DNA of 64,000 nt from Hymenobacter profundi (GTDB lineage Bacteria; Bacteroidota; Bacteroidia; Cytophagales; Hymenobacteraceae): the NCBI RefSeq assembly GCF_019334315.1, contig NZ_JAHWGL010000009.1:24515-88514 (forward strand), in the 5' to 3' direction. A program made the translations under genes and the position numbers. This document shows positions 51,835-61,400 of this stretch, piece by piece (the first letter of the stretch is position 1; each line of letters begins with the position of its first letter). The notes under the pieces are model-generated. The model did not search any database. It saw only the letters and a list, made by a program, of their open reading frames with translations, and was not told where the DNA came from.

Positions 51835-52878
51835 CTACCCCTCGTCATCTTCAGCCTGCGTACTAATGCTGGCCGTGCTTAGCTGCTCATGACTGAAAAC
51901 AGTCTGGCGAACTATTTCGGCTCGGCATTCGGCTTCCTGTGCCTTTTTAAAATACATGGCCGCCAACTTAGGCTGATTTTTGTCGGCATAGTGGTCACCC
52001 AGGTTGTTGAGTAGCAGAATGCTTTCCTCTACACCCCGAATGGCACTCCACAACGTGTCTTCAATCTGTTCGGTAATGGTAGCGAGCAGGCTGTCGGCCG
52101 AATGCGCGTGCCCGGTATGGCACCGGTAGCGAATAATGTCGCCATCGGTAATGGCCACCAACACCCCGTGGCAGTCGGGACAAGCATACGGGGTTGGCGT
52201 TCCCAACGTGAGGATGCCCTGCTGAAGCGCTGGGTTTTGCGCGGCGATGCGCGTCTCAATAGCCGTTTTTCGTTGCTCTTCCATCGTAATTTCGCTAGCC
52301 TCGGTTACCGTCTCAGCCGTTAGCCTTACCAGCAGCGTAGCCATTTCGGCAATCGGCACCCGATAATCTACCTCTACGGCGGCCAGGGCACTTTCGGGCA
52401 TAGAGGGGAAGGCTGCTTCAGCTGGCTCCTGCACGATGGCGATGCCGCCTCGGCTTTTTATCGTCCATAGGCCGGCCGTGCCATCATCTAAGGCGCCGGA
52501 TAAGATAATGCCGATGACCCGGGCGCCATAGCTCTCGGCAGCTGACCGAAATAAAGGGTCAACGGCGGGACGAAACCGATTTTCCTTCGGCCCTCTGCTG
52601 ATCCGTACGACACCCTTCTCTAGCAGCAGGTGCTTGTCGGGTGGGGCCACATAAATATGGTTGCAACTAATTGGTTCGTTATCAATAGCGTTGGTGGCCA
52701 ATAGCGTGTTTTGCCGGTTCAATACCTGCGGCAACATGCCCGTTACATCCGCAGACATATGCCATACGACAAAAATAGCGGCATCCAGATCGGCCGGTAA
52801 GGCGGCAACAAGTTGTTTAATGGCCTCAAACCCTCCTGCGGAGGCACCAATAACAATGATATTTCTTTTCCCCGACAT
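51835..52878 (-). CDS. Stand-alone CheB-type methylesterase with C-terminal zinc-ribbon-like region
   Basis: The start at 52878 (MSGKRNIIVIGASAGG) is preferred to 52896. Residues about 5-190 form the CheB catalytic domain, with the Ser in IGASAGG, His in VVWHMSAD and Asp in LSGALDDGTAG. The C-terminal part (about 225-345) has CPDCHGVLVAI and YRCHTGHAHS, a possible zinc-binding site, followed by helices. No receiver domain is present, so it is not activated by phosphorylation in the usual way. It lies 83 bp upstream of the CheB-CheR kinase gene on the same strand, probably in one transcript. Confidence 0.88.
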   Translation of the reverse strand: MSGKRNIIVIGASAGGFEAIKQLVAALPADLDAAIFVVWHMSADVTGMLPQVLNRQNTLLATNAIDNEPISCNHIYVAPPDKHLLLEKGVVRISRGPKENRFRPAVDPLFRSAAESYGARVIGIILSGALDDGTAGLWTIKSRGGIAIVQEPAEAAFPSMPESALAAVEVDYRVPIAEMATLLVRLTAETVTEASEITMEEQRKTAIETRIAAQNPALQQGILTLGTPTPYACPDCHGVLVAITDGDIIRYRCHTGHAHSADSLLATITEQIEDTLWSAIRGVEESILLLNNLGDHYADKNQPKLAAMYFKKAQEAECRAEIVRQTVFSHEQLSTASISTQAEDDEG

Positions 52879-53033
52879 TAAATTATATAAGCACACTGCC
52901 GTGTCATTAGACGCTACAGGAAGTATGGAGGCTGTTGTAGAATTCAGTTGAAAGTAGAAAACAATCTGATGTGACTGTTCGTCGGGAGTACTCTACTGGA
53001 GATGCAGCCAGGCAGCTTCTGCGCTTGGCCACC

Positions 53034-54002
53034 TTATGGACGGAGGTGACACCAATTGTTAGTGCGCTCCCCCTCATGCTTAGGAGGTACTTGCACCACC
53101 CGGGCACTAATCCAGGTGGCTACATCGTCGTACACCTGTTGCTTGCTCGCTTCTTGCAGAATCTCGTGCCGCAGGCCCGGGTAGAGTATCTGCTGCACCT
53201 GCGCAAAGCCGGCTTGCCTTAACTGCTGCGCCACGCGGCGAATGCCCTGACCAAACTGGCCGACCGGGTCGTCTTCGCCACTCACGAGCAACACGGGCAG
53301 CACAGCGGGAATGCCGCTTGTCCACGGTCCTTCCGTGGCTTGCTTCATCAAGCTGAGCAAGGTGTAAAAGCCATTGTTGGTGAACGGTATGCCACACAAG
53401 GGGTCTTGTAGATACGCTACCTGATTCTGCTGGTTGGCACTCAACCACTTGAGCGAATCATTGGGTGCTGGTTCTTTAAACGCGCGGTTGTTTACCCACC
53501 CAAAAAAAGCATTGAGCAGCTTCGTGCGGTGCCGGGGAACGAGCTGGTTCAATACGCTTAGGAGCGCACGCGCCAGGCTAGCTCCCGGCACCGCAGCCGC
53601 GGTTCCCATCAGGATGGCTCCCTGGAAACAACTGCCCGCCTGTTGGAGCAGACAGCGGACGACAAAGGAGCCCATGGAGTGGCCCAGTACGAAGTGCGGC
53701 ACGGCGGGAAACAAGCGGGCCAGTGTAGTGGCCATGTGCGCCGCGTCTTGGACGAGGCGCTCGACGGGGTGGTCGAGCTGAAAGAAGCCCCGTTCTGCGT
53801 TGGTTGGGGCAGTCCGGCCATGCCCGAGTTGATCATAGGCCAGCACGGCCACCCCGTGCGTGGTGAGGTACTGGGCAAAGGCAGCATAGCGCTGGTGGTG
53901 TTCTGCCATACCGTGCAGCAGCAGCAGCGTGGCCGTTACGGGTTGGGTATCCGGCGCAAATAGGGTGTACTGTAAGCCGGCAAGAGAAGCTTCGGTGTGC
54001 AT
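53034..54002 (-). CDS. Alpha/beta hydrolase (monoacylglycerol lipase-like)
   Basis: This is a serine hydrolase of 322 residues. Features include the oxyanion loop LLLHGMAEHHQRYAAFA, the nucleophile Ser in LGHSMGSF, an Asp in SGEDDPVG and a His in GLRHEILQE, giving a complete catalytic triad. The family (Hydrolase_4/PldB) covers lysophospholipases and monoacylglycerol lipases. No signal peptide. The gene lies 156 bp upstream of the stand-alone CheB gene on the same strand. Substrate unknown. Confidence 0.87.
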   Translation of the reverse strand: MHTEASLAGLQYTLFAPDTQPVTATLLLLHGMAEHHQRYAAFAQYLTTHGVAVLAYDQLGHGRTAPTNAERGFFQLDHPVERLVQDAAHMATTLARLFPAVPHFVLGHSMGSFVVRCLLQQAGSCFQGAILMGTAAAVPGASLARALLSVLNQLVPRHRTKLLNAFFGWVNNRAFKEPAPNDSLKWLSANQQNQVAYLQDPLCGIPFTNNGFYTLLSLMKQATEGPWTSGIPAVLPVLLVSGEDDPVGQFGQGIRRVAQQLRQAGFAQVQQILYPGLRHEILQEASKQQVYDDVATWISARVVQVPPKHEGERTNNWCHLRP

Positions 54003-54341
54003 GAGAGAGGAAAAGAACTACTGCTACGTAAAACCGGAAATGGGGACGAAGCGTGTTCCCACCGGAACCAGTCCCTCCGAACCAAGAACCCGATTGCCAA
54101 AGAAATTCCACCCGTGTGCTGCGTAGCCTAGCCGACCTGATCGGATCAGAGATGGCGCTTGAGCGAATCGTGTTGGGCTGACTACGTTGCCAAGTTCGTG
54201 ATTAACCGATTCTGACGGCCCGGAGAGAATCTTACAAAAGAAAAGGCCCCAACAAATGCTGGCGCCTCTGCTAAGCACGTTCTTTAGGTCGGTCTTATGC
54301 CCCCGCTGCTAGCGAACCAGCAAGCGTTGCATTAATGATTG

Positions 54342-55349
54342 CTATGGCAACCCGTCGCCGCCGGCCGAGCCGTAGATCTGGCCGTTGGCGTAGCTGGCCA
54401 GCGGGTCGGCCAGTAGCACATAGATTCCCGCCAGCTCGGCCGGTTGGCCGGCGCGGCCCAGGGGCGTGTCGCCGCCAAATTTCACCAAGCTTTCTTGGGT
54501 GGCCCCGCCACTCACTTGCAGAGGCGTCCAGATGGGGCCGGGGGCCACGCCGTTGACGCGGATACCCTTTGGCCCGAGCTGCTTGGCCAATGAGCGGACA
54601 AAGCTGGTGGTCGCCGCCTTGGTCTGGGCGTAGTCGTAGAGGTTGGCCGAGGGCTCGGTGGCCTGCACGGAAGAGGTGCCAATGATGGCCGAACCAGGCT
54701 TGAGGTGGGGTAGCGCCGCCTTAATCAGCCAGAACGGCGCGTAGATATTGGTCTTCATCGTCCAATCGAACTGCTCCGTGGTCAGGTCCAGAATGGACTC
54801 GTGCGTCTGCTGCCGAGCCGCGTTGCTAACCAGGATGTCGAGGCCGCCGAGCTGGCGGACGGCGTCAGCTACTAGCTTTTGGCAGAATGCTTCGTCACGC
54901 AAATCACCCGGCAGGGCCACGCCTTTCTGGCCGGCGGCTTTGATAAGCGCAAGTACTTCTTTGGCGTCGGCTTCCTCGGCGGGCAAGTAGTTGATGGCCA
55001 CGTCGGCGCCTTCGCGGGCGTAGGCAATGGCTGCGGCCCGGCCCATGCCCGAGTCGCCGCCCGTAATCAGGGCTTTGCGGCCTTTTAAACGGCCCGACCC
55101 TTTATAGCTTTTCTCACCGTGGTCGGGCACAGGGTCCATCTGACTGGTTAGACCCGGCCAGGGCTGCTTTTGGCTTTTATAGGGTGGCTTCGGGTAGGCA
55201 GTGGTGGGGTCTGGCAAGGGAACAGCCCTGGCTTCCCCAGGACGGGTAGCGGCTTCGGCGCCGAGCACGGAGCCCGCCGCGGCCACGGCGAGGCTGGCAC
55301 TCAGGCCACTAATCACTTGCCGGCGGCTCAGCTGGGCATCTTTTTTCAT
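54342..55349 (-). CDS. SDR family oxidoreductase with a Tat signal (YghA-like)
   Basis: This is a short-chain dehydrogenase of 335 residues. An N-terminal twin-arginine signal (LSRRQVISGLSASLAVAAAG) and a Pro-rich linker precede the Rossmann domain (GRKALITGGDSGMGRAAAIAYAREGADVAINY), the active-site Tyr-x3-Lys (YDYAQTKAA) and the C-terminal NGVAPGPIWTPL. The closest type is YghA/YhxC-like glucose or general stress dehydrogenases. A Tat signal on an NAD(P) enzyme is unusual, because cofactor exchange outside the cytoplasm is limited. A GTAAGGA sequence lies just upstream, but its distance to the ATG is too short for a promoter. Confidence 0.88.
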   Translation of the reverse strand: MKKDAQLSRRQVISGLSASLAVAAAGSVLGAEAATRPGEARAVPLPDPTTAYPKPPYKSQKQPWPGLTSQMDPVPDHGEKSYKGSGRLKGRKALITGGDSGMGRAAAIAYAREGADVAINYLPAEEADAKEVLALIKAAGQKGVALPGDLRDEAFCQKLVADAVRQLGGLDILVSNAARQQTHESILDLTTEQFDWTMKTNIYAPFWLIKAALPHLKPGSAIIGTSSVQATEPSANLYDYAQTKAATTSFVRSLAKQLGPKGIRVNGVAPGPIWTPLQVSGGATQESLVKFGGDTPLGRAGQPAELAGIYVLLADPLASYANGQIYGSAGGDGLP

Positions 55350-55451
55350 AACACTAGGATGGAGGTGGATACCCTCCTTACACGCAGAACGGACCTTGCC
55401 GTTGCTAACGTGCAGCTTACTGCCCGTAGAGGGTAGGGCCTGCTAGTAAGG

Positions 55452-55471
55452 AAAAACCCGCCCCAGGCGGG
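55452..55471 (-). terminator. Rho-independent terminator (minus strand)
   Basis: Read on the minus strand: CCCGCC, TGG loop, GGCGGG, then TTTTT. It is upstream of the SDR gene, and would stop transcription coming from the kinase gene at 55943. Confidence 0.65.
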
Positions 55472-55942
55472 GGGTATGCCCTTATGTGACCCGCCATATT
55501 TCTTTTCAGCCTCTCTACCAACAGCCCGATAGCCTATGTGGCATCAACGGCTCGATAAGCTCTAGCTGAAAGCAGGCACACCACCCCAAGCTGGGGCGAG
55601 GGAATCGGGTTGCTGCAAACTCTTTATTCGGGCCTATTCCGTGCAAAAGCGAATACTCAGCTAGTGGAAAGACGGTAAGAAGAGCCTTTGTTGGCGTCAC
55701 CCAGCTGTTCACTTCATTCAGTAGAGCCAGTGACAGACTTCTGCAACAGCCACTTTAGTTTAATGAACGCTATACGGCTCTATTATCTCTTTAACTATTT
55801 GATTTACAGAATAAATAAGGATCTGTAAAGTAGTTGCCTGTGTATTAATTTTGTACTTTATAACGCATGTATACTGTTCTAGAAGGTTTGCTCAGTACCG
55901 TTTTCAACGGGTACAACACCCGCTGCTACTACGGCTGGCCGC
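55472..55942. other. Intergenic region with a solo IS1182-type end
   Basis: No gene recognised. TTCTGCAACAGCCAC at 55739-55753 is identical to the terminal repeat of the MITE at 29479 and the IS fragment at 32069. No partner repeat was found nearby. The sequence to its left (55515-55712) may be the degraded inside of that element. Confidence 0.5.
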
Positions 55943-57118
55943 TCATAAGTCAATAAAAAAGGTGGTGCCCTCGTTTTCGCGGCTTTCTACCCAGATGGTA
56001 CCGCCGTGTAGGCGCACGATTTGCTGGGTGATGAATAACCCCAGCCCCGTTGTTGACTCCCCGGCCAGCCCCTCCCGGGCGGCCTTGCTGAATTTGTCGA
56101 ATAGGTGCTGCTGGTACTCGGCGGGAATGCCCACGCCCGTGTCCTGCACGGAAAAGCGCGGCCGACCGGCGTGCTCGCGCAGACGTAAGGTCACGCTCCC
56201 GCCGGCGGGGGTGAACTTGAGGGCATTGGCGAGCAGATTGTCCAACGCACGCCCAAATTTGCTAGGGTGCAGGGGCGCGTGCACTGCCTGCGCTGTCAGG
56301 TCCAATTCCAACGCAATTCCTTTGGTTTGGGCCGCCAGACGGTGCGCCGCCAGTTGGGCCGTCAGGTAGGGTTGTAAGTTAGTCGATTGCTTCACTAGAC
56401 GTGTGGTGTCGAGCTGCCCGATATAGAGCACATCTTGCAGAATGGCGTGGGCCTGCGCACACGCTTGGTCGATGAGGGCCAAATACTCAGCCGAGTCCGT
56501 GGCGCCTGGATCACGATGCAGCAATTGCACGGCCAGCTGAATGTGCGCCAGCGGCGTGCGGACGTCGTGGGCCACCAGGTGCAGAATCGTCTCCTGGGCA
56601 TCGTAGAGGCGTTGGAGCGAGTCTTGCAGCTGTTTTTGGGCCGTAATATCAATCAGGGTCGTGTAGCCTAACTCCTGGCCCTCATCTGTAAACAGAATCG
56701 AGTGGACTTGACACCAGAACGAAGACCCATCTGCCCGTACTAAACAGGTTTCCAGGGTGAAGTAGGGCATTTTGTGCGCCCATAATTTCTCTTGTAAGTG
56801 ATGCCAGTCGGCACGAAAGTGGGGATGCGCAAAATTAAGAATAGGTTGCCCTTCGACTTGCGTGGGGTCCGAGCAGCCAAGCATGGTCACCAGCGTGGCG
56901 TTAGCGCGGCGAATGGTCAGATCGGGATTAATGATTTTCTGTCCCAGCGGCGACTGCTCGAACACGGTGCGAAAGCGTACCTGGCTCTGCTCGTAGCGGT
57001 CATCAGGCGCGGGTGGCCCGGCGTCTACTGCCTGCCGAGCCAGCAGGTGCTGAACGTGCGCACGCAGGACCTCGTTTTCGGTGCGCAGCTCGCTGAGGGT
57101 GAGGGTAGCGTCGGGCAT
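55943..57118 (-). CDS. PAS-domain sensor histidine kinase
   Basis: The start at 57118 (MPDATLTLSELRTENEVLRAHV) is preferred to 57181. The protein has 391 residues: an N-terminal coiled coil, a PAS domain (about 45-165; TVFEQSPLGQKIINPDLTIRRAN), the HisKA domain with phosphoacceptor His184 (LVAHDVRTPLAH), and HATPase_c (about 275-391; N-box NLLANALKFTPAGG, VQDTGVGIPAEYQQHLFDKFSK, GLGLFITQQIVRLHGG). It has no transmembrane segment, so it senses a cytoplasmic signal. No response regulator lies next to it. Confidence 0.92.
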   Translation of the reverse strand: MPDATLTLSELRTENEVLRAHVQHLLARQAVDAGPPAPDDRYEQSQVRFRTVFEQSPLGQKIINPDLTIRRANATLVTMLGCSDPTQVEGQPILNFAHPHFRADWHHLQEKLWAHKMPYFTLETCLVRADGSSFWCQVHSILFTDEGQELGYTTLIDITAQKQLQDSLQRLYDAQETILHLVAHDVRTPLAHIQLAVQLLHRDPGATDSAEYLALIDQACAQAHAILQDVLYIGQLDTTRLVKQSTNLQPYLTAQLAAHRLAAQTKGIALELDLTAQAVHAPLHPSKFGRALDNLLANALKFTPAGGSVTLRLREHAGRPRFSVQDTGVGIPAEYQQHLFDKFSKAAREGLAGESTTGLGLFITQQIVRLHGGTIWVESRENEGTTFFIDL

Positions 57119-57184
57119 GGAGAGGGATACTTGGAAGGAAGACGGCAAGATAGCACCCCTGACAGAAAAGAGTAGAAGCAATTG

Positions 57185-57845
57185 TGAGGTGGCCCGATTA
57201 CGCTAGACAGTTCAGGGTGCTAAGTGGAAGCAACTGTTGATGAGTGTGATACGGTATCTGGTAGTCGATGCTGGAGTGCAGTCGCTGGTGATTATAGTAA
57301 TCAAAATAGTCCGCGACGCTGCGCTGTGCATCCGCCAAGTCGGCAAACACGGGCCGCTCGCGTAGTTCAAGCACCTCCGTTTTGAGGCGCGACCACAGAC
57401 TCTCAGCTTGGGCGTTATCGTAGCAGTCGCCGCGGCGACTCTGCGAGCGCAGGACGTGATGGTCGTGCAGCAGTTTACGGTAGGCATTGCCGCAATACTG
57501 CCCGCCCCGGTCCGAGTGCAAGAGCAAGCCGGGCGTGGATGGCTGCGCCCAAAAAGCCCGCTGCAAAGCCGTGTTAATCAGTTCTTCGGGCATCGTGGCC
57601 ATCACGTGCCAGCCCAGCACCTGCTTGCTGGCCATGTCCTGAAAGGCGCACCGGTAGGCCCAGTCGCCATTGGCCAGCGGCAAATACGTGATGTCACTGA
57701 CCCAGACCCGGTTGGCTTGCGTCGGCTTGGGCTGATCGAGCAGTCGGTTGGGCGCGCAGCGTAGCCCGTGGGTCGAGTCGGTCGTGCGCGGCATAAACGC
57801 TTTGGGTTGCAACGCGTGTAGCCCCTGGCGGCGCATGGCTGCACG
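57185..57845 (-). mobile_element. Truncated IS3 element (same family as 17980-20437)
   Basis: The outer end is TGAGGTGGCCCGATTACG at 57185. The minus-strand orfB fragment (57198 to about 57842) runs from QGLHALQPKAF through the DDE region (NRVWVSDITYLP, LHSDRGGQYCGNAYR, DNAQAESLWSRLK) to LLPLSTLNCLA. Its inner end is fused directly to the resolvase gene fragment at 57846, so the rest of the IS, including orfA, is gone. The open frame continues into the antisense of the resolvase, which is an artefact of the fusion. Confidence 0.85.
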
Positions 57846-58350
57846 TAGCCGCCATTGCCGAAGCCCGCGCACGGGCAGCACCCTGCTCATCGCCAAGCTC
57901 GACCGCCTCTCGCGCAACGCGGGCTTCATCTTCGCCCTGCGCGACTCGGGCGTGGACTTCGTCTGCTGCGACATGCCCGACGCGAATACGCTCACCGTCG
58001 GCCTGTTTGCCGTGATTGCCCAGCACGAGCGCGAGACCATCTCCAAGCGCACGAAGGACGCACTGCAAGCCAAAAAGGCCCGCGGCGCCCAACTCGGCTC
58101 ACCGCAGAACTTCACGGCCGCGGTCAGGGCCCAGGGGCGGGCCACCATGCAGCGCAACGCCCGCCAGCATCCGGCCAATCAGCAGGCCCGGCAGTTGGCC
58201 GAGCTGCTGCACGACACCGGGCACACGCTCTGGCAGATTGCCCACAAGCTCACTGCTTCCGGGTACTGTACCCGTCGGGGGCAGCCGTTTCAGGCCACGA
58301 CCGTCTTCCGGCTCTTGCTCCCACTCAACGTCGCTCCCCCCGAAGAGTAG
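57846..58350 (+). pseudogene. Serine resolvase, N-terminally truncated
   Basis: The frame reads LIAKLDRLSRNAGFIFALRDSGVDFVCCDMPDANTL, then AQHERETISKRTKDALQAKKARG, and ends with the HTH region (LAELLHDTGHTLWQIAHKLTASGYCTRRGQPF). The catalytic Ser and the first ~60 residues are missing because of the IS junction at about 57845. It is a homologue of the resolvase at 63272. A GTG or ATG internal start would not restore activity. Confidence 0.8.
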
Positions 58351-58437
58351 CCCGCGTAGGCTACTCCCAACCGCGGGTCATGGGCGCTGGCAGCAGATGT
58401 GCTAAGTAGTAGGCAACTGGGTTACTGCTCACGCGTC

Positions 58438-61400
58438 CTAGTAGACCATCACGCGTTTTGTAACAAGGCCGCGCGATGTGTGAATAACCAACCAGTACAG
58501 CCCCGTCTGCCGATCCGCAAAGTGTAGCTGGTGACGGGATCCGGTCTCCGCTTGCAAATCAACCGTCGCAATCAGACTCCCCAGGGTATTGTACACTTGT
58601 ACGCGTTCCAGGGAGAAATCGGCTTTCCGCCAGTCCAGGGTAACATCGCGCTGCGCCGGATTGGGGTACACCGTAATCGCTTCGGCAGGACTAAGATCGA
58701 GGACGGTAAAGGGCTGGTTACTACGGGTACTACCGCCGCTGCCGACAATGACAAAGGGGGCCGTGCGGGCGCCTTTCGGTACCCGAATCACGGCGCTAGT
58801 GGCCGTGGTGGCTAGCACCGCTACGGGGTGCGTACCCAGTAACAGGGTGTCGGGCTTACCCTCCACGAGGAAATTTTTTCCCGTCAGCGTGACGAGTTCC
58901 CCCACGCTCCCCTGTATGGGAGCGAAGGATGTGATAACGGGGGCCGGAAGGAAGGTAAAGGCCGTGCCCGCGGTATCGGATCCGCCCGGTGTCTGGACCC
59001 GCAGCAAGCCGGTTTCCGCATCAGTAGGTACTCGCACCAGCAACTGGGTAGGAGTTGCCTGTACCAGCTGCGCTTCCCGACCACCGAAGTCCACCCGAGT
59101 GCGGGCAGCAGAACCTAAATGATTGCCGACGAGGGTCACCATCGTACCGGCTTTGCCGCGCACAGGACTGAACGCCGTAATGGTTGGTGGATGCCATATA
59201 ACGTACGCCTGGGCTGTTTCTGCCTGGCCGCCTAGGGCCGCTACCCGAACTTTACCGGTAGTCGCTCCAGTAGGGACCGTTACCTGCAGCGACGTAGTCG
59301 TGGCGTGCAGTATGGGGGCGAGCACACCGTTGAACCAGACGGTATCGTGGGCCGCCACCGGCGAGAAATGCTCCCCGGTCAGCGTCAGCGTGCTACCGGG
59401 CTTTCCTTCCGCCGGTACTACCGCATGTAGTAGTGGAGGCTGGTATACGGTAAACTTCTGCGCACTACGTCCCGCGCCATCGCTCGTGATAACTTGCACC
59501 GTTCCGGTGGTGGCCCCCGGCGGGACGCGTACCGTTAAGCTCGTAGCCGTAGCACGTAGCACAGCGGCTGGTATCCCCTGAAACAGCACCTGGTTGTCGG
59601 CCAGACGCGACGAGAAATGGCTACCCTGCAGGGTGACGAGCGCGCCCACCCGACCCTGTGCTGGTGAGAAGCTGCGGATACTCGGGGAGACGATGACCTC
59701 CTGCGCCTGCAGTTGTGCTGCGGACGCTATGGTTGGCGGAATATCGTAGATGCGATTGAGCGTCGTATTGGTCCGGACGGGTTCATTGTAATCAAAGAAG
59801 ATATCGGCGAAGTTGTTAATGCGCGTTTTCGGAGCCAAGCCCGCTTTCGGTCGTAGGCTGAAGCACACAAAACCGTTGCTGCCCACTTGGTCGTGGCTGC
59901 TGTCCGGCAGCAGGATATTGTCAAAGGTGAAAGTAAGGACGGGGTGCGTCTTGCCTGATACGCTCAGGCGGTAGGAGTGGGAGGCCGCCCCCACCTGCAA
60001 GGTGCTCAGGTCCAACTCGGTCGCCAGCGTATCCACCACGACCACCCGGTAGGCGACATCCGTGCCGGTGTTCTGGAACCGAACCTGGTAACGCAGCGCG
60101 GTGTTGGTGGGCGTGTAGTGCTGGGCCGTAAGCCCGGCCGGAACGACTTGTTTGTCGTTGGGGTCAAACGAGTCCACGATGGGCTGGCAATCCTGGGCTT
60201 TCTCGGGCCCCTCGTCGTTGGGTGGGAAGGCCAGGACCGCTGCGCTGGGCGAGCCCGCCGGGCTGGGCAGTTCGACGTAGGCGCTGGCCGTGGTGGCAAA
60301 GGGATGGCCGGTCGGCTGATCGGCCTCCACCCGTACTACCTGACCAGTAGCCGGTACACGCAGGACCAGACTGTCGCCGGCGGCCAAGCGGTAGGGGTGC
60401 CGCAGGGCCAGCTCAGTGTCCTGGTAGACGCGCAGATACAGACTATCGGTCGTCGCCCCCCGCCCCGTATTCTGCACGACAAACCGGGTTTGCTGATCGG
60501 CTTGTAGGGCGCCGCCTACCATCATGGAGGCTTCATTCCAGAGGGTAGGCGGCGAGTAGGTATTGCGGGGCGTAATCCACGCTTTGGTGCACACCGTCAG
60601 GCCGCGGATGTCCGGGTTGTCACACGCCACGGAGTCCTGGATTGTGATGGTGCCGCGCTGGTTGGGCTGGAGCGTACCCACAGCAAATTCGTAGTAGCCC
60701 TGGGCGGTGCGGGTGTGCGGCACATCCGCCGAGACGAAGAGAACGTGCGCGGGCAACTCAACCCGCACTTTGGCGTCTGCGGCCGCGGCGAAGCCGGTAT
60801 TGGCGTACGTCACGGTCGTGAGATTGCGGAAACAGCGGCGGCGGCGGTTGGAGGCGACTTGTACTGTCAGATGTGGGGTGAGGGAAACCAGGTTGCCGAA
60901 GTTGGGTCCTGGTGCGGTGGTACCGTACGCGGGAATACGTACGGCGCCCGCCGTCACGCAGCTCAGCTGCAGAGTGCGCCCCACTTCCGTGGGCAATAAC
61001 TGATGCACGGTGTAGGTGCCCGTGTCGGTGGCGATGGTATAGAAACCATCGTCATCCGAGATACCATAATAGCTGCCGGGCTCGGCTACGACGGCAATAC
61101 CGGCCAGACCAGGCTCCTCGGGCTGCGCTACGCAATCCTGATTCAGGTCTTGGAAAATGCGTCCCTGCACCCGTACTTCTCCTTTTCCGGGTAGCGCAGG
61201 GGCCTCATACGAGCTGACTAAGTCCGAGTACATCTCCAGCTGGAGCAGCCGCGTCCCCTGGCGGTTGACAGCTACCCGGCCCAGGTAGTCAAACGTACCG
61301 GGTATAGTTCGAACCAGCTTTCCTGCTGGGTCAAACATGACGACCTGGTTATCGACCGCGTTGCTCAGAAACACGGTGCCCGCTGCATCGACACTCAAGC

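Noticed and set aside
55355..55381. GTAAGGA-N14-ATCCTA upstream of the SDR gene as a sixth ECF promoter
   Set aside because: The -10 part matches poorly and ends about 6 bp before the ATG, which leaves no room for a leader.
57748..58178. Long minus-strand frame starting at 58178 as a 326-aa transposase
   Set aside because: Its first ~110 residues are the antisense of the resolvase gene; only the part left of about 57845 is transposase.
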